Positions 1 to 7,678 of a stretch of 10,892 bases of DNA are shown piece after piece. The stretch's first letter is position 1. Each line of letters starts with the position of its first letter. The notes under the pieces are model-generated. The model made no database searches. It was not told the DNA's origin and saw nothing but the letters and a program-made list of their open reading frames with translations. Source of the stretch: an uncultured Paraprevotella sp. (GTDB lineage: Bacteria > Bacteroidota > Bacteroidia > Bacteroidales > Bacteroidaceae); the NCBI GenBank assembly GCA_900770805.1, contig CAAGLP010000211.1, positions 1 to 10,892 on the forward strand. Direction: 5' to 3'. The position numbers were made by a program, and so were the translations under genes.

Positions 1-203
1 CCGCAGATACCCTCACGGCAGTCATGATCGAATACGAAAGGCTCGTTGCCAGCAGCAATGAGTTCCTCGTTCATCATGTCAAGCATCTCGAGGAATGAAG
101 TATCGTCGGGCACGTTCTTCATCTCGTGCTTCTCAAAATGACCCTTATCCTTGGGACCATTCTGCTTCCAAAACTTTACAGTTACTGATATATTCTTTGC
201 CAT
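1..203 (-). CDS. frdB: Fumarate reductase / succinate dehydrogenase iron-sulfur subunit, N-terminal part (cut by window edge)
   Basis: This is the N-terminal 67 residues of the iron-sulfur subunit, which carries electrons between cytochrome b and the flavoprotein at the inner face of the cytoplasmic membrane. The reading frame opens with MAKNISVTVKFW and runs off the left edge. Near the cut it shows FDHDCREGICG (residues 58-68). This is the start of the plant-ferredoxin-type [2Fe-2S] motif C-x4-C-G-x-C, with Cys62 and Cys67 visible. The 3Fe-4S and 4Fe-4S motifs expected further on lie outside the window. The gene begins 21 bp after the flavoprotein stop, on the same strand, so the two are surely co-transcribed. 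The order C-A-B matches the type B fumarate reductases of Wolinella and Bacteroides. Whether the physiological direction is fumarate reduction or succinate oxidation cannot be read from the sequence; fumarate reduction is expected in an anaerobe. Confidence 0.93.
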   Translation of the reverse strand, partial: MAKNISVTVKFWKQNGPKDKGHFEKHEMKNVPDDTSFLEMLDMMNEELIAAGNEPFVFDHDCREGIC

Positions 204-224
204 AATAATCTTAGGGATTAGGGA

Positions 225-2207
225 TTAGTTCTTATAGTTACGCTGCTGAACCTTGATGATCTCGTACTGGAGAGGCTCCTTGATGAGCTCGGGAGCAGCC
301 TCGTCGTTCTTCTGGTACTCCCAGCAACCAACATAGAAGAAGTTCTCGTCGTCGCGCTTAGCTTCACCTTCCTCTGTCTGGTGCTCCTCACGGAAGTGGC
401 CACCACAGCTCTCCTCACGGTGCAATGCATCGTATGCAATCAACTCGCCCATAAGGATGAAGTCGCGCAAGTGGATAGCCTTATCCAACTCGATGTTCAA
501 GCCTTCCTTAGTACCGGGGATGAAGAGGTTCTCGTTGAACTCCTTGCGGATAGCCTTCAGGAGTTTCAAGCCTTCCTGCAGACCTTCCTTGGTACGACCC
601 ATACCTACATGCTCCCACATGATGTGACCAAGCTCCTTGTGGATAGAGTCAACGGAGCGCTTACCCTTGATGTTCATCAAACGGTCGATCTCTGCCTCAA
701 CAGCCTTCTCGGCAGCCTCGAACTCGGGCAGGTCGGTAGACAAGCGAGCCCACAACTTCTGGTCGGCCAGGTAGTTCTGGATTGTATAGGGAAGCACGAA
801 GTAACCATCGGCCAAGCCCTGCATAAGAGCAGAAGCACCCAGACGGTTAGCACCGTGGTCAGAGAAGTTACACTCACCGATAGCGAACAAACCGGGGATA
901 GTGGTCTGCAACTCGTAGTCAACCCAAACACCACCCATTGTGTAGTGGATAGCGGGGAAGATCATCATGGGGTGATAGTACTCTACGCCATTAACGGTCT
1001 TAGCCAACTTACCGGGGTTAACGTCGGTAATCTCCTCGTACATCTCGAAGAGGTTGCCATAACGCTGAAGAATCTCCTTGATGCCCAGACGCTGGATAGA
1101 CTCAGAGAAGTCAAGGAATACAGCCAAACCTGTGTTGTTAACACCGAAGCCCTTGTCGCAACGCTCCTTAGCTGCACGTGAAGCTACGTCACGGGGAACC
1201 AAGTTACCGAATGCGGGATAACGACGCTCCAAATAGTAGTCGCGGTCCTCCTCGGGAATCTCATAACCCTGCTTTGTACCTGCCTGAAGTGCCTTGGCAT
1301 CCTCCAACTTCTTGGGAACCCAGATACGACCATCGTTACGGAGAGACTCAGACATCAGAGTCAGCTTAGACTGCTTGTCACCGTGAACGGGGATACAGGT
1401 GGGATGAATCTGAACATATGAGGGGTTAGCCATCACAGCACCCTTACGGTAGCACTGGATAGCAGCGGTGCAGTTACAACCCATAGCGTTGGTGCTGAGG
1501 AAGTATGCATTACCATAACCACCGGTAGCAATAACAACGGCATTGGCGCTGAAGCGAACAAGCTTACCGCTAACCAAATCCTTGGCAATGATACCACGAG
1601 CACGACCGTCAACGATAACTACATCCTCCATCTCATAACGAGTGAATAGCTTAACCTTGCCGGTGTTTACCATGCGGCTCAGTGAAGAGTAAGCACCCAA
1701 AAGGAGCTGCTGACCAGTCTGACCCTTAGCATAGAAAGTACGGCTTACCTGAGCGCCACCGAAAGAACGGTTTGCCAACATGCCACCATATTCACGAGCA
1801 AAAGGAACACCCTGTGCCACGCACTGGTCGATGATAGCGTTGCTCACCTCAGCCAGACGATATACGTTAGCCTCACGAGCACGATAGTCGCCACCCTTTA
1901 CTGTATCGTAGAACAAACGGTAAACAGAGTCACCATCATTCTTATAGTTCTTGGCAGCATTGATACCACCCTGTGCAGCGATAGAGTGTGCACGACGGGG
2001 AGAGTCCTGAATACAGAAGTTATATACATTGAAACCCATCTCGGCCAGAGAAGCTGCAGCACTGGCACCTGCCAGACCTGTACCTACTACGATAACGTCG
2101 AGTTTGAGCTTATTCTTGGGGTTAACCAAACGCTGGTGAGCCTTATAGTTGGTCCATTTTTCAGCAATAGGTCCCTCGGGGATTCTTGAATCTAAAGTCT
2201 TTGCCAT
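225..2207 (-). CDS. frdA: Fumarate reductase / succinate dehydrogenase flavoprotein subunit
   Basis: A complete 660-residue catalytic subunit that interconverts fumarate and succinate on a covalently bound FAD. An N-terminal Rossmann FAD-binding segment reads VVGTGLAGASAA (about 41-52). The motif RRAHSIAAQGG (71-81) follows, whose His74 is the expected site of covalent FAD attachment. IHPT (267-270) and LVPRD with Arg339 (336-340) correspond to active-site segments; the Arg is the likely proton-shuttle residue. HYTMGG (421-426) and GECNFSDHGANRLGASAL (444-461) complete the C-terminal FAD domain. The length fits type B FrdA/SdhA, which is longer than the E. coli FrdA. The gene sits 43 bp after frdC and 21 bp before frdB. 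Long open frames on the opposite strand inside this gene are shadows of its codon bias. Annotation pipelines may call it sdhA. Confidence 0.96.
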   Translation of the reverse strand: MAKTLDSRIPEGPIAEKWTNYKAHQRLVNPKNKLKLDVIVVGTGLAGASAAASLAEMGFNVYNFCIQDSPRRAHSIAAQGGINAAKNYKNDGDSVYRLFYDTVKGGDYRAREANVYRLAEVSNAIIDQCVAQGVPFAREYGGMLANRSFGGAQVSRTFYAKGQTGQQLLLGAYSSLSRMVNTGKVKLFTRYEMEDVVIVDGRARGIIAKDLVSGKLVRFSANAVVIATGGYGNAYFLSTNAMGCNCTAAIQCYRKGAVMANPSYVQIHPTCIPVHGDKQSKLTLMSESLRNDGRIWVPKKLEDAKALQAGTKQGYEIPEEDRDYYLERRYPAFGNLVPRDVASRAAKERCDKGFGVNNTGLAVFLDFSESIQRLGIKEILQRYGNLFEMYEEITDVNPGKLAKTVNGVEYYHPMMIFPAIHYTMGGVWVDYELQTTIPGLFAIGECNFSDHGANRLGASALMQGLADGYFVLPYTIQNYLADQKLWARLSTDLPEFEAAEKAVEAEIDRLMNIKGKRSVDSIHKELGHIMWEHVGMGRTKEGLQEGLKLLKAIRKEFNENLFIPGTKEGLNIELDKAIHLRDFILMGELIAYDALHREESCGGHFREEHQTEEGEAKRDDENFFYVGCWEYQKNDEAAPELIKEPLQYEIIKVQQRNYKN

Positions 2208-2250
2208 GATTTTGGTAGATTATAGATTAATGGATTTAGATTATTATAAA

Positions 2251-2979
2251 TTAGCAAAGGCCCATTGCATGGCAACCTTCAACAACAGCATTTACCTGGT
2301 CAAAGTCGCAAGGACGGTAACCGAAGCAGAATGCAACAGCAACGGCAGCAAACATCAAGATGATGATAGTAGACACGATGCAGCTGATAACACGCCAGCG
2401 GTTGAACCAGATCTTGCCGCTCCAACCCAAGGTCTGCATAGAACTCCACAAGCCATGGTTCAGGTGCATCCACAGGGCAGCGAGCCAAACGAGATAGATT
2501 ACGGTGTAGACGGGGCAAGAGAATGTCTCTGCAATCCAGTATACGCCATTAGTGGCCAAATGATGGTCACCAGCACAGGGAACCAACTCTACGAGCATCA
2601 TCTTTGCCCAGAAGTTATACAGGTGCAAGCCCATACCCAGGATTACGATGATACCCAGAACGAGCATGTTCTGGCTGCTCCACTCCACCTTCTTGGGAGT
2701 GTCGGTCACCTCATAACGGCTGTTGCCACGAGCACGACGGTTCTGTACAGTCAGCCAGAATGCATACAGGAAGTGCAGGAACACCAAACCTGCCAAACCG
2801 ATGGTTGCGGCAACCGCATACCAATTAGCACCAAGGAAAGCACAAATCATGTTGTAACCCTCGGCACTGATAAGAGCCACTACGTTCATTGACGCATGGA
2901 ACAGGAGGAAGAGAATGAGGGCAACGCCTGTTACCGACATAACCACCTTCCTACCGATTGATGAATTGATTAACCACAT
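2251..2979 (-). CDS. frdC: Fumarate reductase / succinate dehydrogenase cytochrome b subunit (di-heme)
   Basis: The 242-residue membrane anchor of the complex. It binds two hemes and exchanges electrons with menaquinone. I chose the ATG at 2979, which gives MWLINSSIGRKVVMSVTG, the usual start of the family. The frame stays open 38 codons further upstream, but that stretch is unlike the family and overlaps the predicted promoter and leader. Five hydrophobic membrane segments are visible, at about residues 13-37, 55-78, 104-128, 155-180 and 196-220. Histidines at 28, 69, 119 and 172 or 175 sit in or at the edges of helices 1, 2, 3 and 4, as expected for the axial ligands of two b hemes in the Wolinella-type FrdC. 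It is the first gene of the frdCAB operon. The single large cytochrome b, rather than two small anchors, defines the type B complex. Confidence 0.93.
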   Translation of the reverse strand: MWLINSSIGRKVVMSVTGVALILFLLFHASMNVVALISAEGYNMICAFLGANWYAVAATIGLAGLVFLHFLYAFWLTVQNRRARGNSRYEVTDTPKKVEWSSQNMLVLGIIVILGMGLHLYNFWAKMMLVELVPCAGDHHLATNGVYWIAETFSCPVYTVIYLVWLAALWMHLNHGLWSSMQTLGWSGKIWFNRWRVISCIVSTIIILMFAAVAVAFCFGYRPCDFDQVNAVVEGCHAMGLC

Positions 2980-3090
2980 AGGATTTTGATTAAATTTAAA
3001 TTGTTTATTGATTAAGTCCTTTGTTCTCTCACTTTGGCATGCCCAGGACACAGCCGTCCTAATACCCAGTTTTAGGTACAATGCACGCCA

Positions 3091-3122
3091 CAAATTTAAG
3101 GTTTTTTATTTATTTGTGCAAT
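3091..3122 (-). promoter_or_regulatory. Predicted Bacteroidota-type promoter of the frdCAB operon
   Basis: Read on the minus strand, TAAATTTG (3098 to 3091) matches the -7 consensus TAnnTTTG of the Bacteroidota primary sigma factor. ATTG (3122 to 3119) lies 20 nt upstream, close to the TTTG -33 element. Transcription would start near 3084, leaving a leader of about 105 nt before the frdC ATG. That leader contains a small hairpin, AGGAC/GTCCT (3045-3049 with 3056-3060). The motif is short and AT-rich, so a chance match is possible, but its position and spacing are right. Confidence 0.5.
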
Positions 3123-3152
3123 GCTTTTAAGAAAAAGTAGAAAGAAATTCCG

Positions 3153-3160
3153 TACTTTTG
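3153..3160 (+). promoter_or_regulatory. Predicted -7 element of the mnmG promoter
   Basis: TACTTTTG matches TAnnTTTG exactly and lies 25 bp before the mnmG ATG at 3185. A clear TTTG -33 element at the ideal distance is not visible; the nearest candidate is a TTTT run at about 3125. With a start site near 3167, an upstream in-frame ATG at 3164 would fall outside the transcript, which supports the start at 3185. The element lies about 55 bp from the oppositely directed frdC -7 element, so the two operons share a compact divergent control region. Confidence 0.5.
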
Positions 3161-3184
3161 CGAATGAAACAGAAAGAAGAGAAG

Positions 3185-5062
3185 ATGGAATTCAACTACG
3201 ACGTTGTAGTCATAGGTGCCGGGCATGCCGGTTGCGAGGCCGCAGCTGCCAGCGCAAAACTGGGTGCCAAAACGTGCCTGGTGACCATGGACATGAACAA
3301 GATTGCGCAGATGTCGTGCAACCCTGCCATAGGCGGTATTGCCAAGGGACAAATAGTGCGCGAAATCGACGCACTGGGAGGTCACACCGGAGAAATTACC
3401 GACCGCACTGCCATTCAGTTTAGGATGCTGAACCGCAGCAAGGGCCCTGCCATGTGGAGTCCCCGTGCCCAGTGTGACAGAGCAAGATTCATATGGGAAT
3501 GGAGAAAGGTATTGGAAAATTGCGATAATCTCAGCATCTGGCAGGACCAAGTGAGAGAGCTGCTTGTAGACGAGGATACAAAGCAGGTTTCAGGGGTAAA
3601 GACTTACATGGATGTCACGATTCGCGCTAAGGCTGTTATTCTTACTGCCGGTACATTCTTGAATGGTCTCATGCATATAGGCAGCACCAAACTGGAGGGA
3701 GGACGCTGTGCCGAACCTGCATCCAAAGAGCTGACAGATAGCATTATACGTCATGGTATCAAGTGTGGACGAATGAAGACTGGCACTCCGGTTCGTATAG
3801 ATGGACGATCGGTACATTTTAATGACATGGAGATACAACCTGGCGATGCCGTGACACAGAACTTCTCCTTCATGGGCGAGGCCCGTCCCCTACCCCAACT
3901 GCCATGTTGGATAACTTACACAAACCCAGAGGTTCACGAGCGTCTGAGAGAAGGACTTCCAGAGTCTCCTCTATACAACGGACAGATACAAAGCATAGGC
4001 CCCAGATACTGCCCAAGCATAGAAACAAAACTAGTAACTTTTGCGGACAAAGACCAACATCAGCTCTTCCTTGAGCCTGAAGGCGTTGACACCCAGGAGT
4101 ACTACCTGAACGGCTTCTCGTCCTCCCTCCCCATAGAGGTGCAATTGGACGCCTTGCGCAAGATACCATGTTTCCGAGACGTGCAGGTGTACCGACCTGG
4201 ATACGCCATAGAATACGACTACTTCGACCCCACACAACTATATCACACTCTGGAATCCAAAGTTGTAAAGCACCTCTACTTTGCCGGACAGGTAAATGGC
4301 ACCACCGGCTACGAAGAGGCTGCCGGACAGGGACTGATTGCAGGCACCAATGCGGCATTGAAACTTCAAGGCAAGGAGAACTTCATCCTGCACCGCGACG
4401 AGGCTTACATCGGCGTACTCATAGACGACCTTGTAACAAAAGGTGTGGACGAGCCCTACCGCATGTTTACTTCTCGCGCCGAGTATCGTATACTGCTTCG
4501 TCAAGACGATGCTGATGCGCGACTCACTGAGCGCAGTTACAACATCGGCTTGGCCACCGAGGAACGCTACCAGAGATGGATGGAGAAGAAAGAGTGGATA
4601 GAAAAGATTACAGAATTCTGTCGCACCTTCTCCGTGAAAGCCATATACATAAACGACGCCCTCGAGCAGTTGGGTACCATGCCACTACAGAAAGGCTGCA
4701 AACTGATGGACCTTATCACACGCCCACAAGTTGGCATCATGGCTTTGGCAAAACATATCAACGCACTGAAACAACTCATAGACTCCATCCCCGACAGACG
4801 AGAGGAGATTGTAGAGGCCGCAGAGATACGCATTAAGTACAACGGCTACATCCGCCGTGAACGCGAGGTGGCCGACAAGATGCTCCGTCTGGAGAACATC
4901 AAGATACGTGGCAAGTTCGACTACGATAGCATCAAATCACTTTCCACAGAGGCGCGCCAGAAACTTATAAAAATTGACCCCGAAACCTTGGCACAGGCAT
5001 CACGCATCCCCGGTGTGTCTCCGTCGGACATAAACGTACTTCTCGTCCTGATGGGCAGATAG
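3185..5062 (+). CDS. mnmG: tRNA uridine-5-carboxymethylaminomethyl(34) synthesis enzyme MnmG (GidA)
   Basis: A 625-residue FAD enzyme. With MnmE it installs the carboxymethylaminomethyl group on wobble uridine 34 of several tRNAs, using methylene-tetrahydrofolate and NADH. The start at 3185 gives MEFNYDVVVIGAGHAGCEAA, the canonical MnmG N terminus. In-frame starts at 3158 and 3164 add only a charged stretch and overlap the predicted promoter. The FAD-binding GAGHAG is at residues 11-16. CNPAIGGIAKG follows with Cys45. The first GidA signature, GPRYCPSIETK, is at 272-282 with conserved Cys276. The second, AGQVNGTTGYEEAAGQG, is at 367-383. RAEYRILLRQDDADAR lies further on, and the MnmE- and tRNA-binding C terminus ends in SRIPGVSPSDINVLLVLMGR. 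The length is normal for the family. A 176-bp gap containing a parS-like site separates it from apt. In many bacteria this gene lies near oriC, often beside parAB. Confidence 0.97.
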   Translation: MEFNYDVVVIGAGHAGCEAAAASAKLGAKTCLVTMDMNKIAQMSCNPAIGGIAKGQIVREIDALGGHTGEITDRTAIQFRMLNRSKGPAMWSPRAQCDRARFIWEWRKVLENCDNLSIWQDQVRELLVDEDTKQVSGVKTYMDVTIRAKAVILTAGTFLNGLMHIGSTKLEGGRCAEPASKELTDSIIRHGIKCGRMKTGTPVRIDGRSVHFNDMEIQPGDAVTQNFSFMGEARPLPQLPCWITYTNPEVHERLREGLPESPLYNGQIQSIGPRYCPSIETKLVTFADKDQHQLFLEPEGVDTQEYYLNGFSSSLPIEVQLDALRKIPCFRDVQVYRPGYAIEYDYFDPTQLYHTLESKVVKHLYFAGQVNGTTGYEEAAGQGLIAGTNAALKLQGKENFILHRDEAYIGVLIDDLVTKGVDEPYRMFTSRAEYRILLRQDDADARLTERSYNIGLATEERYQRWMEKKEWIEKITEFCRTFSVKAIYINDALEQLGTMPLQKGCKLMDLITRPQVGIMALAKHINALKQLIDSIPDRREEIVEAAEIRIKYNGYIRREREVADKMLRLENIKIRGKFDYDSIKSLSTEARQKLIKIDPETLAQASRIPGVSPSDINVLLVLMGR

Positions 5063-5071
5063 CCTTAAAAC

Positions 5072-5139
5072 AGACAACACGTTCTTTAAACCAAGACAAC
5101 ACTACGCCCGAGGACACACAACACGTTGTCTAAGCGTAG
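5072..5139. repeat. AGACAACAC direct repeat and overlapping inverted repeats downstream of mnmG
   Basis: AGACAACAC occurs at 5072-5080 and again at 5094-5102, exactly 22 bp apart. AGACAAC (5094-5100) can pair with GTTGTCT (5125-5131). CTACGC (5102-5107) can pair with GCGTAG (5134-5139). These two stems cross each other, so they would be either alternatives or a pseudoknot. ACAAC/GTTGT (5118-5122 with 5125-5129) is a third small palindrome. No T-run follows, so this is not an obvious intrinsic terminator. The 10-mer GACAACACGT at 5073 recurs at 10145 in the palindrome array, which hints at a related element. Confidence 0.45.
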
Positions 5140-5188
5140 GCATCAGGAGAAGCATATACTGATTAAACAAATACTTAAACACACACAA

Positions 5189-5204
5189 TGTTTCACGTGA
5201 AACA
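5189..5204. promoter_or_regulatory. parS: parS centromere site (ParB-binding), perfect 16-bp palindrome
   Basis: The sequence TGTTTCACGTGAAACA is a perfect palindrome and fits the parS consensus established in Bacillus subtilis (TGTTNCACGTGAAACA), which is conserved widely in chromosomal ParB systems. It lies in the 176-bp gap between mnmG and apt, about 35 bp before the apt start. A perfect 16-bp match is very unlikely by chance in 11 kb. ParB would load here, spread and recruit SMC for origin segregation. No parA or parB gene is in the window. The alternative is an operator for a local regulator. Confidence 0.75.
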
Positions 5205-5238
5205 ATAGAATTAGAAACCTAAACACATTTATCTACAT

Positions 5239-5769
5239 ATGAACAACAAAACCCTTTTGGAGAACCTGCGCGTAATACCAGATTTCCCCATTCCTGGCAT
5301 TCAGTTTCAGGATGTCACCACCCTTTTCAAGAACCCAGAATGTCTAAAGATTATGCGCGACGAGACCCTTGAAATGTACAAGGACAAGGGTATAACAAAG
5401 GTTGTTGGCGTGGAAAGTCGCGGTTTCCCCCTCGGTGGCATATTAGCTGCAGAACTCAATGCCGGTTTTATAATGGCACGCAAACCAGGCAAACTTCCTG
5501 GCGAGGTCATTGAACAGGAATACGCAAAAGAGTATGGTACTGATAAGATATGTATGACTTCGGACGCCATCAACGAGAACGATATTGTCCTAATTCATGA
5601 CGATCTGCTAGCAACAGGTGGTAGCATGAGAGCTGTATACGACCTCGTTCAAAAATTCAACCCCAAGAAGATATATATCAATTTTATCATTGAACTAACC
5701 ATTGAAGGACTACACGGAAGAGACGCCTTCGATCCTGAAACGGAGATTACAACACTGATGGTTATCTAA
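5239..5769 (+). CDS. apt: Adenine phosphoribosyltransferase
   Basis: A 176-residue cytoplasmic salvage enzyme that converts adenine plus PRPP to AMP and pyrophosphate. The type I phosphoribosyltransferase PRPP-binding motif reads DIVLIHDDLLATGGSM (115-130), with the consecutive acidic pair Asp121-Asp122. Ser takes the place of the more common Thr at the end of the ATGGT loop. VVGVESRGFPLGG (55-67) and ARKPGKLPGEV (80-90) are the usual Apt-specific segments, and IPDFPIPGIQFQDVTTLF (13-30) is the typical N-terminal region. The length matches the family. No Shine-Dalgarno sequence and no TAnnTTTG element are visible upstream, so it may depend on read-through from mnmG or on a non-consensus promoter. 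uvrC begins 31 bp after its stop. Confidence 0.96.
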   Translation: MNNKTLLENLRVIPDFPIPGIQFQDVTTLFKNPECLKIMRDETLEMYKDKGITKVVGVESRGFPLGGILAAELNAGFIMARKPGKLPGEVIEQEYAKEYGTDKICMTSDAINENDIVLIHDDLLATGGSMRAVYDLVQKFNPKKIYINFIIELTIEGLHGRDAFDPETEITTLMVI

Positions 5770-5800
5770 GAGCTAAAGGTAACGTCTTTTACATTATATC

Positions 5801-7624
5801 GTGAACAAGGAAGAAAAGAACAAGTATTTAAAAGGTATAGTCGGCAGTATGCCCGAACTACCTGGATGTTATCAATATCTCGACGAAAACGGCAGTATCA
5901 TCTACGTAGGTAAGGCAAAGAATCTAAAACGCAGAGTAAGTAGCTACTTCAATAGAGAGCATGATAACTTCAAAACAAGTGTGCTTGTTTCCAAGATATG
6001 CGATATTAAATATATTGTAGTAAACACAGAAGAAGACGCCCTCTTGCTTGAAAACAACTTAATAAAGCAATGGAATCCACGTTACAACATACTACTTAAA
6101 GACGGCAAAACATACCCCAGTATCTGCATCACAAACGAGTATCTTCCACGAATTTTGTACACCAGAAAAATAGACAAACGTCTTGGAACATACTTTGGGC
6201 CATATAGTCACATACCTACTCTACAGGCTCTTCTCGATCTGATTAAAAACCTCTACCCCTTGCGCCGTTGCAGAGAAAAAATTAGCGCTGAAAGCATACA
6301 TAACAGCAAGCATAAGCTATGCCTTGAATATCATATCAAGAACTGCCAAGGCCCCTGTTGTGGTCTTCAAACAAGGGAAGAATACCTGTCATATATCAAC
6401 GAAGCAAGAGAAATTCTGAAAGGTAACACCGCGGAAATAGAAAAGCAGATGCTCGCGCAAATGCAACAACTTGCCGAAGAAATGCGATTTGAGGAGGCAG
6501 AAAGTATAAAGCGCAAGTACATCCTATTGGAGAACTACAGAAGCAAAAGCGAAGTGGTAAGCAACACTCTGCACAATATAGACGTTTTCAACATAGAAAA
6601 CGACGAAAAAAACGCTTATATTAACTATCTACACGTAGTAAACGGATGCATAAATCAGGCATTCACGTTCGAGTATTCAAAGAAACTGAACGAGAGTGCA
6701 GAGGAACTTCTTATAGCCGGTATAGGCGAAATGAGAGCAAGATATGGAAGCAAAAGCGGTGAAATCATCGTACCGTTCCACGTGGAACTAAAATTAGATG
6801 ATGTTGAATTTACCATACCGCAAAGAGGCGATAAAAAGAAACTATTAGAGCTATCTAAATTAAATGCTCTTCAGTATAAAAAAGACCGATTAAACCAAGC
6901 AGACAAGCTAAACCCTGAGCAAAAACAAGTACGATGCCTTAAGGAGTTACAAGAAGCCCTGGGTATGGAAAAGCTACCTATGCATATAGAATGCTTTGAC
7001 AACAGCAATATCAGCGGCGAAGACGCCGTGGCGGGATGCGTGGTCTTCAAGAAGGCAAAGCCATGTAAGAGCGACTATCGAAAATACAATATCAAAACGG
7101 TACTGGGCCCTGATGATTATGCCTCTATGAAGGAGGTTGTAAGGAGGCGTTACTCCCGCATGATTGAAGAAGACACTCCCCTACCCGACCTCATTATTAC
7201 CGACGGTGGAAAGGGACAAATGGAGGCTGTTAGAGAAGTTATAGAAGATGAGCTGATGATCAATATCCCCATTGCTGGCCTGGCAAAAGACGACAAACAT
7301 AGAACAAACGAGCTACTCTTCGGCTTTCCGCAAAAAACAATAGGCCTACGTCTGGATAGCACTCTATTCAGATTCCTTACCCAGATACAAGACGAAGTGC
7401 ATCGTTTTGCCATTACATTCCACCGCGACAAGAGAAGCAAACGACAGATAGCCAGCGAATTAGACATCATCCCCGGTATCGGTCCCAAAACAAAGGAAAT
7501 GCTACTAAAACATTTCAAGAGCATGGCAAGAATACGAAAAAGCAGCATACAAGAACTGATAGAATGCATAGGAGAAAGCAAGGGCAAGTCCCTTTACAAC
7601 TATCTCAACGGTTCAACCAAGTAG
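5801..7624 (+). CDS. uvrC: UvrABC system protein C (excinuclease subunit)
   Basis: A 607-residue nuclease that cuts on both sides of a DNA lesion after UvrA-UvrB recognition. The start is a GTG; the next in-frame Met (residue 17) would cut into the nuclease domain. The N-terminal GIY-YIG nuclease spans about 19-100, with GCYQY (22-26), IYVGKAKNLKRR (34-45) and Glu84 in LLLENNL. Cysteines 157, 174, 182 and 186 in the RRC...LCLEYHIKNCQGPC region match the four-Cys pattern reported to bind an Fe-S cluster in UvrC. The UvrB-binding UVR segment is near 212-247. The RNase H-like second nuclease includes ECFDNSN (Asp400) and LIITDGGKGQ (Asp468), with His534 in DEVHRF. A helix-hairpin-helix, IIPGIGPKTKEMLLKHF (556-572), ends the protein. 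The length is normal. A parS-like palindrome is embedded at 6775-6788. Confidence 0.97.
   Translation: MNKEEKNKYLKGIVGSMPELPGCYQYLDENGSIIYVGKAKNLKRRVSSYFNREHDNFKTSVLVSKICDIKYIVVNTEEDALLLENNLIKQWNPRYNILLKDGKTYPSICITNEYLPRILYTRKIDKRLGTYFGPYSHIPTLQALLDLIKNLYPLRRCREKISAESIHNSKHKLCLEYHIKNCQGPCCGLQTREEYLSYINEAREILKGNTAEIEKQMLAQMQQLAEEMRFEEAESIKRKYILLENYRSKSEVVSNTLHNIDVFNIENDEKNAYINYLHVVNGCINQAFTFEYSKKLNESAEELLIAGIGEMRARYGSKSGEIIVPFHVELKLDDVEFTIPQRGDKKKLLELSKLNALQYKKDRLNQADKLNPEQKQVRCLKELQEALGMEKLPMHIECFDNSNISGEDAVAGCVVFKKAKPCKSDYRKYNIKTVLGPDDYASMKEVVRRRYSRMIEEDTPLPDLIITDGGKGQMEAVREVIEDELMINIPIAGLAKDDKHRTNELLFGFPQKTIGLRLDSTLFRFLTQIQDEVHRFAITFHRDKRSKRQIASELDIIPGIGPKTKEMLLKHFKSMARIRKSSIQELIECIGESKGKSLYNYLNGSTK
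6775..6788. promoter_or_regulatory. parS: Second parS-like site inside uvrC, 14-bp palindrome
   Basis: GTTCCACGTGGAAC is a perfect 14-bp palindrome that shares the CACGTG centre with the upstream site. It equals the parS core described in Pseudomonas and differs from the B. subtilis core by one arm base. It falls in the uvrC frame over residues about 325-330, where it encodes part of PFHVEL. The outermost bases (C and T) do not extend the palindrome. Its centre is 1,585 bp from that of the first site. Chromosomal parS sites commonly occur in clusters and inside genes, so the pair supports each other. Confidence 0.62.
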
Positions 7625-7678
7625 GCCAAAAGCACTATAACACAGATAAAAAGACTAACACTAACAAGCGATAAAACC

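Noticed and set aside
204..224. TTAGGGA tandem repeat between frdA and frdB
   Set aside because: Only two short copies in a 21-bp gap; too little to support any function.
381..1181. 266-codon open frame on the plus strand inside frdA
   Set aside because: It is antisense to a clearly conserved flavoprotein frame and shows no domain of its own; it results from frdA codon usage.
1171..1184. A third CACGTG-centred sequence, GCTGCACGTGAAGC, in frdA
   Set aside because: It matches the parS core GTTTCACGTGAAAC at only 11 of 14 positions and is not a full palindrome, so it is not called as parS.
2149..2892. 247-codon open frame on the plus strand across the frdA start and frdC
   Set aside because: It is antisense to recognisable FrdC membrane segments and to the frdA N terminus, with no independent motif; a shadow frame.
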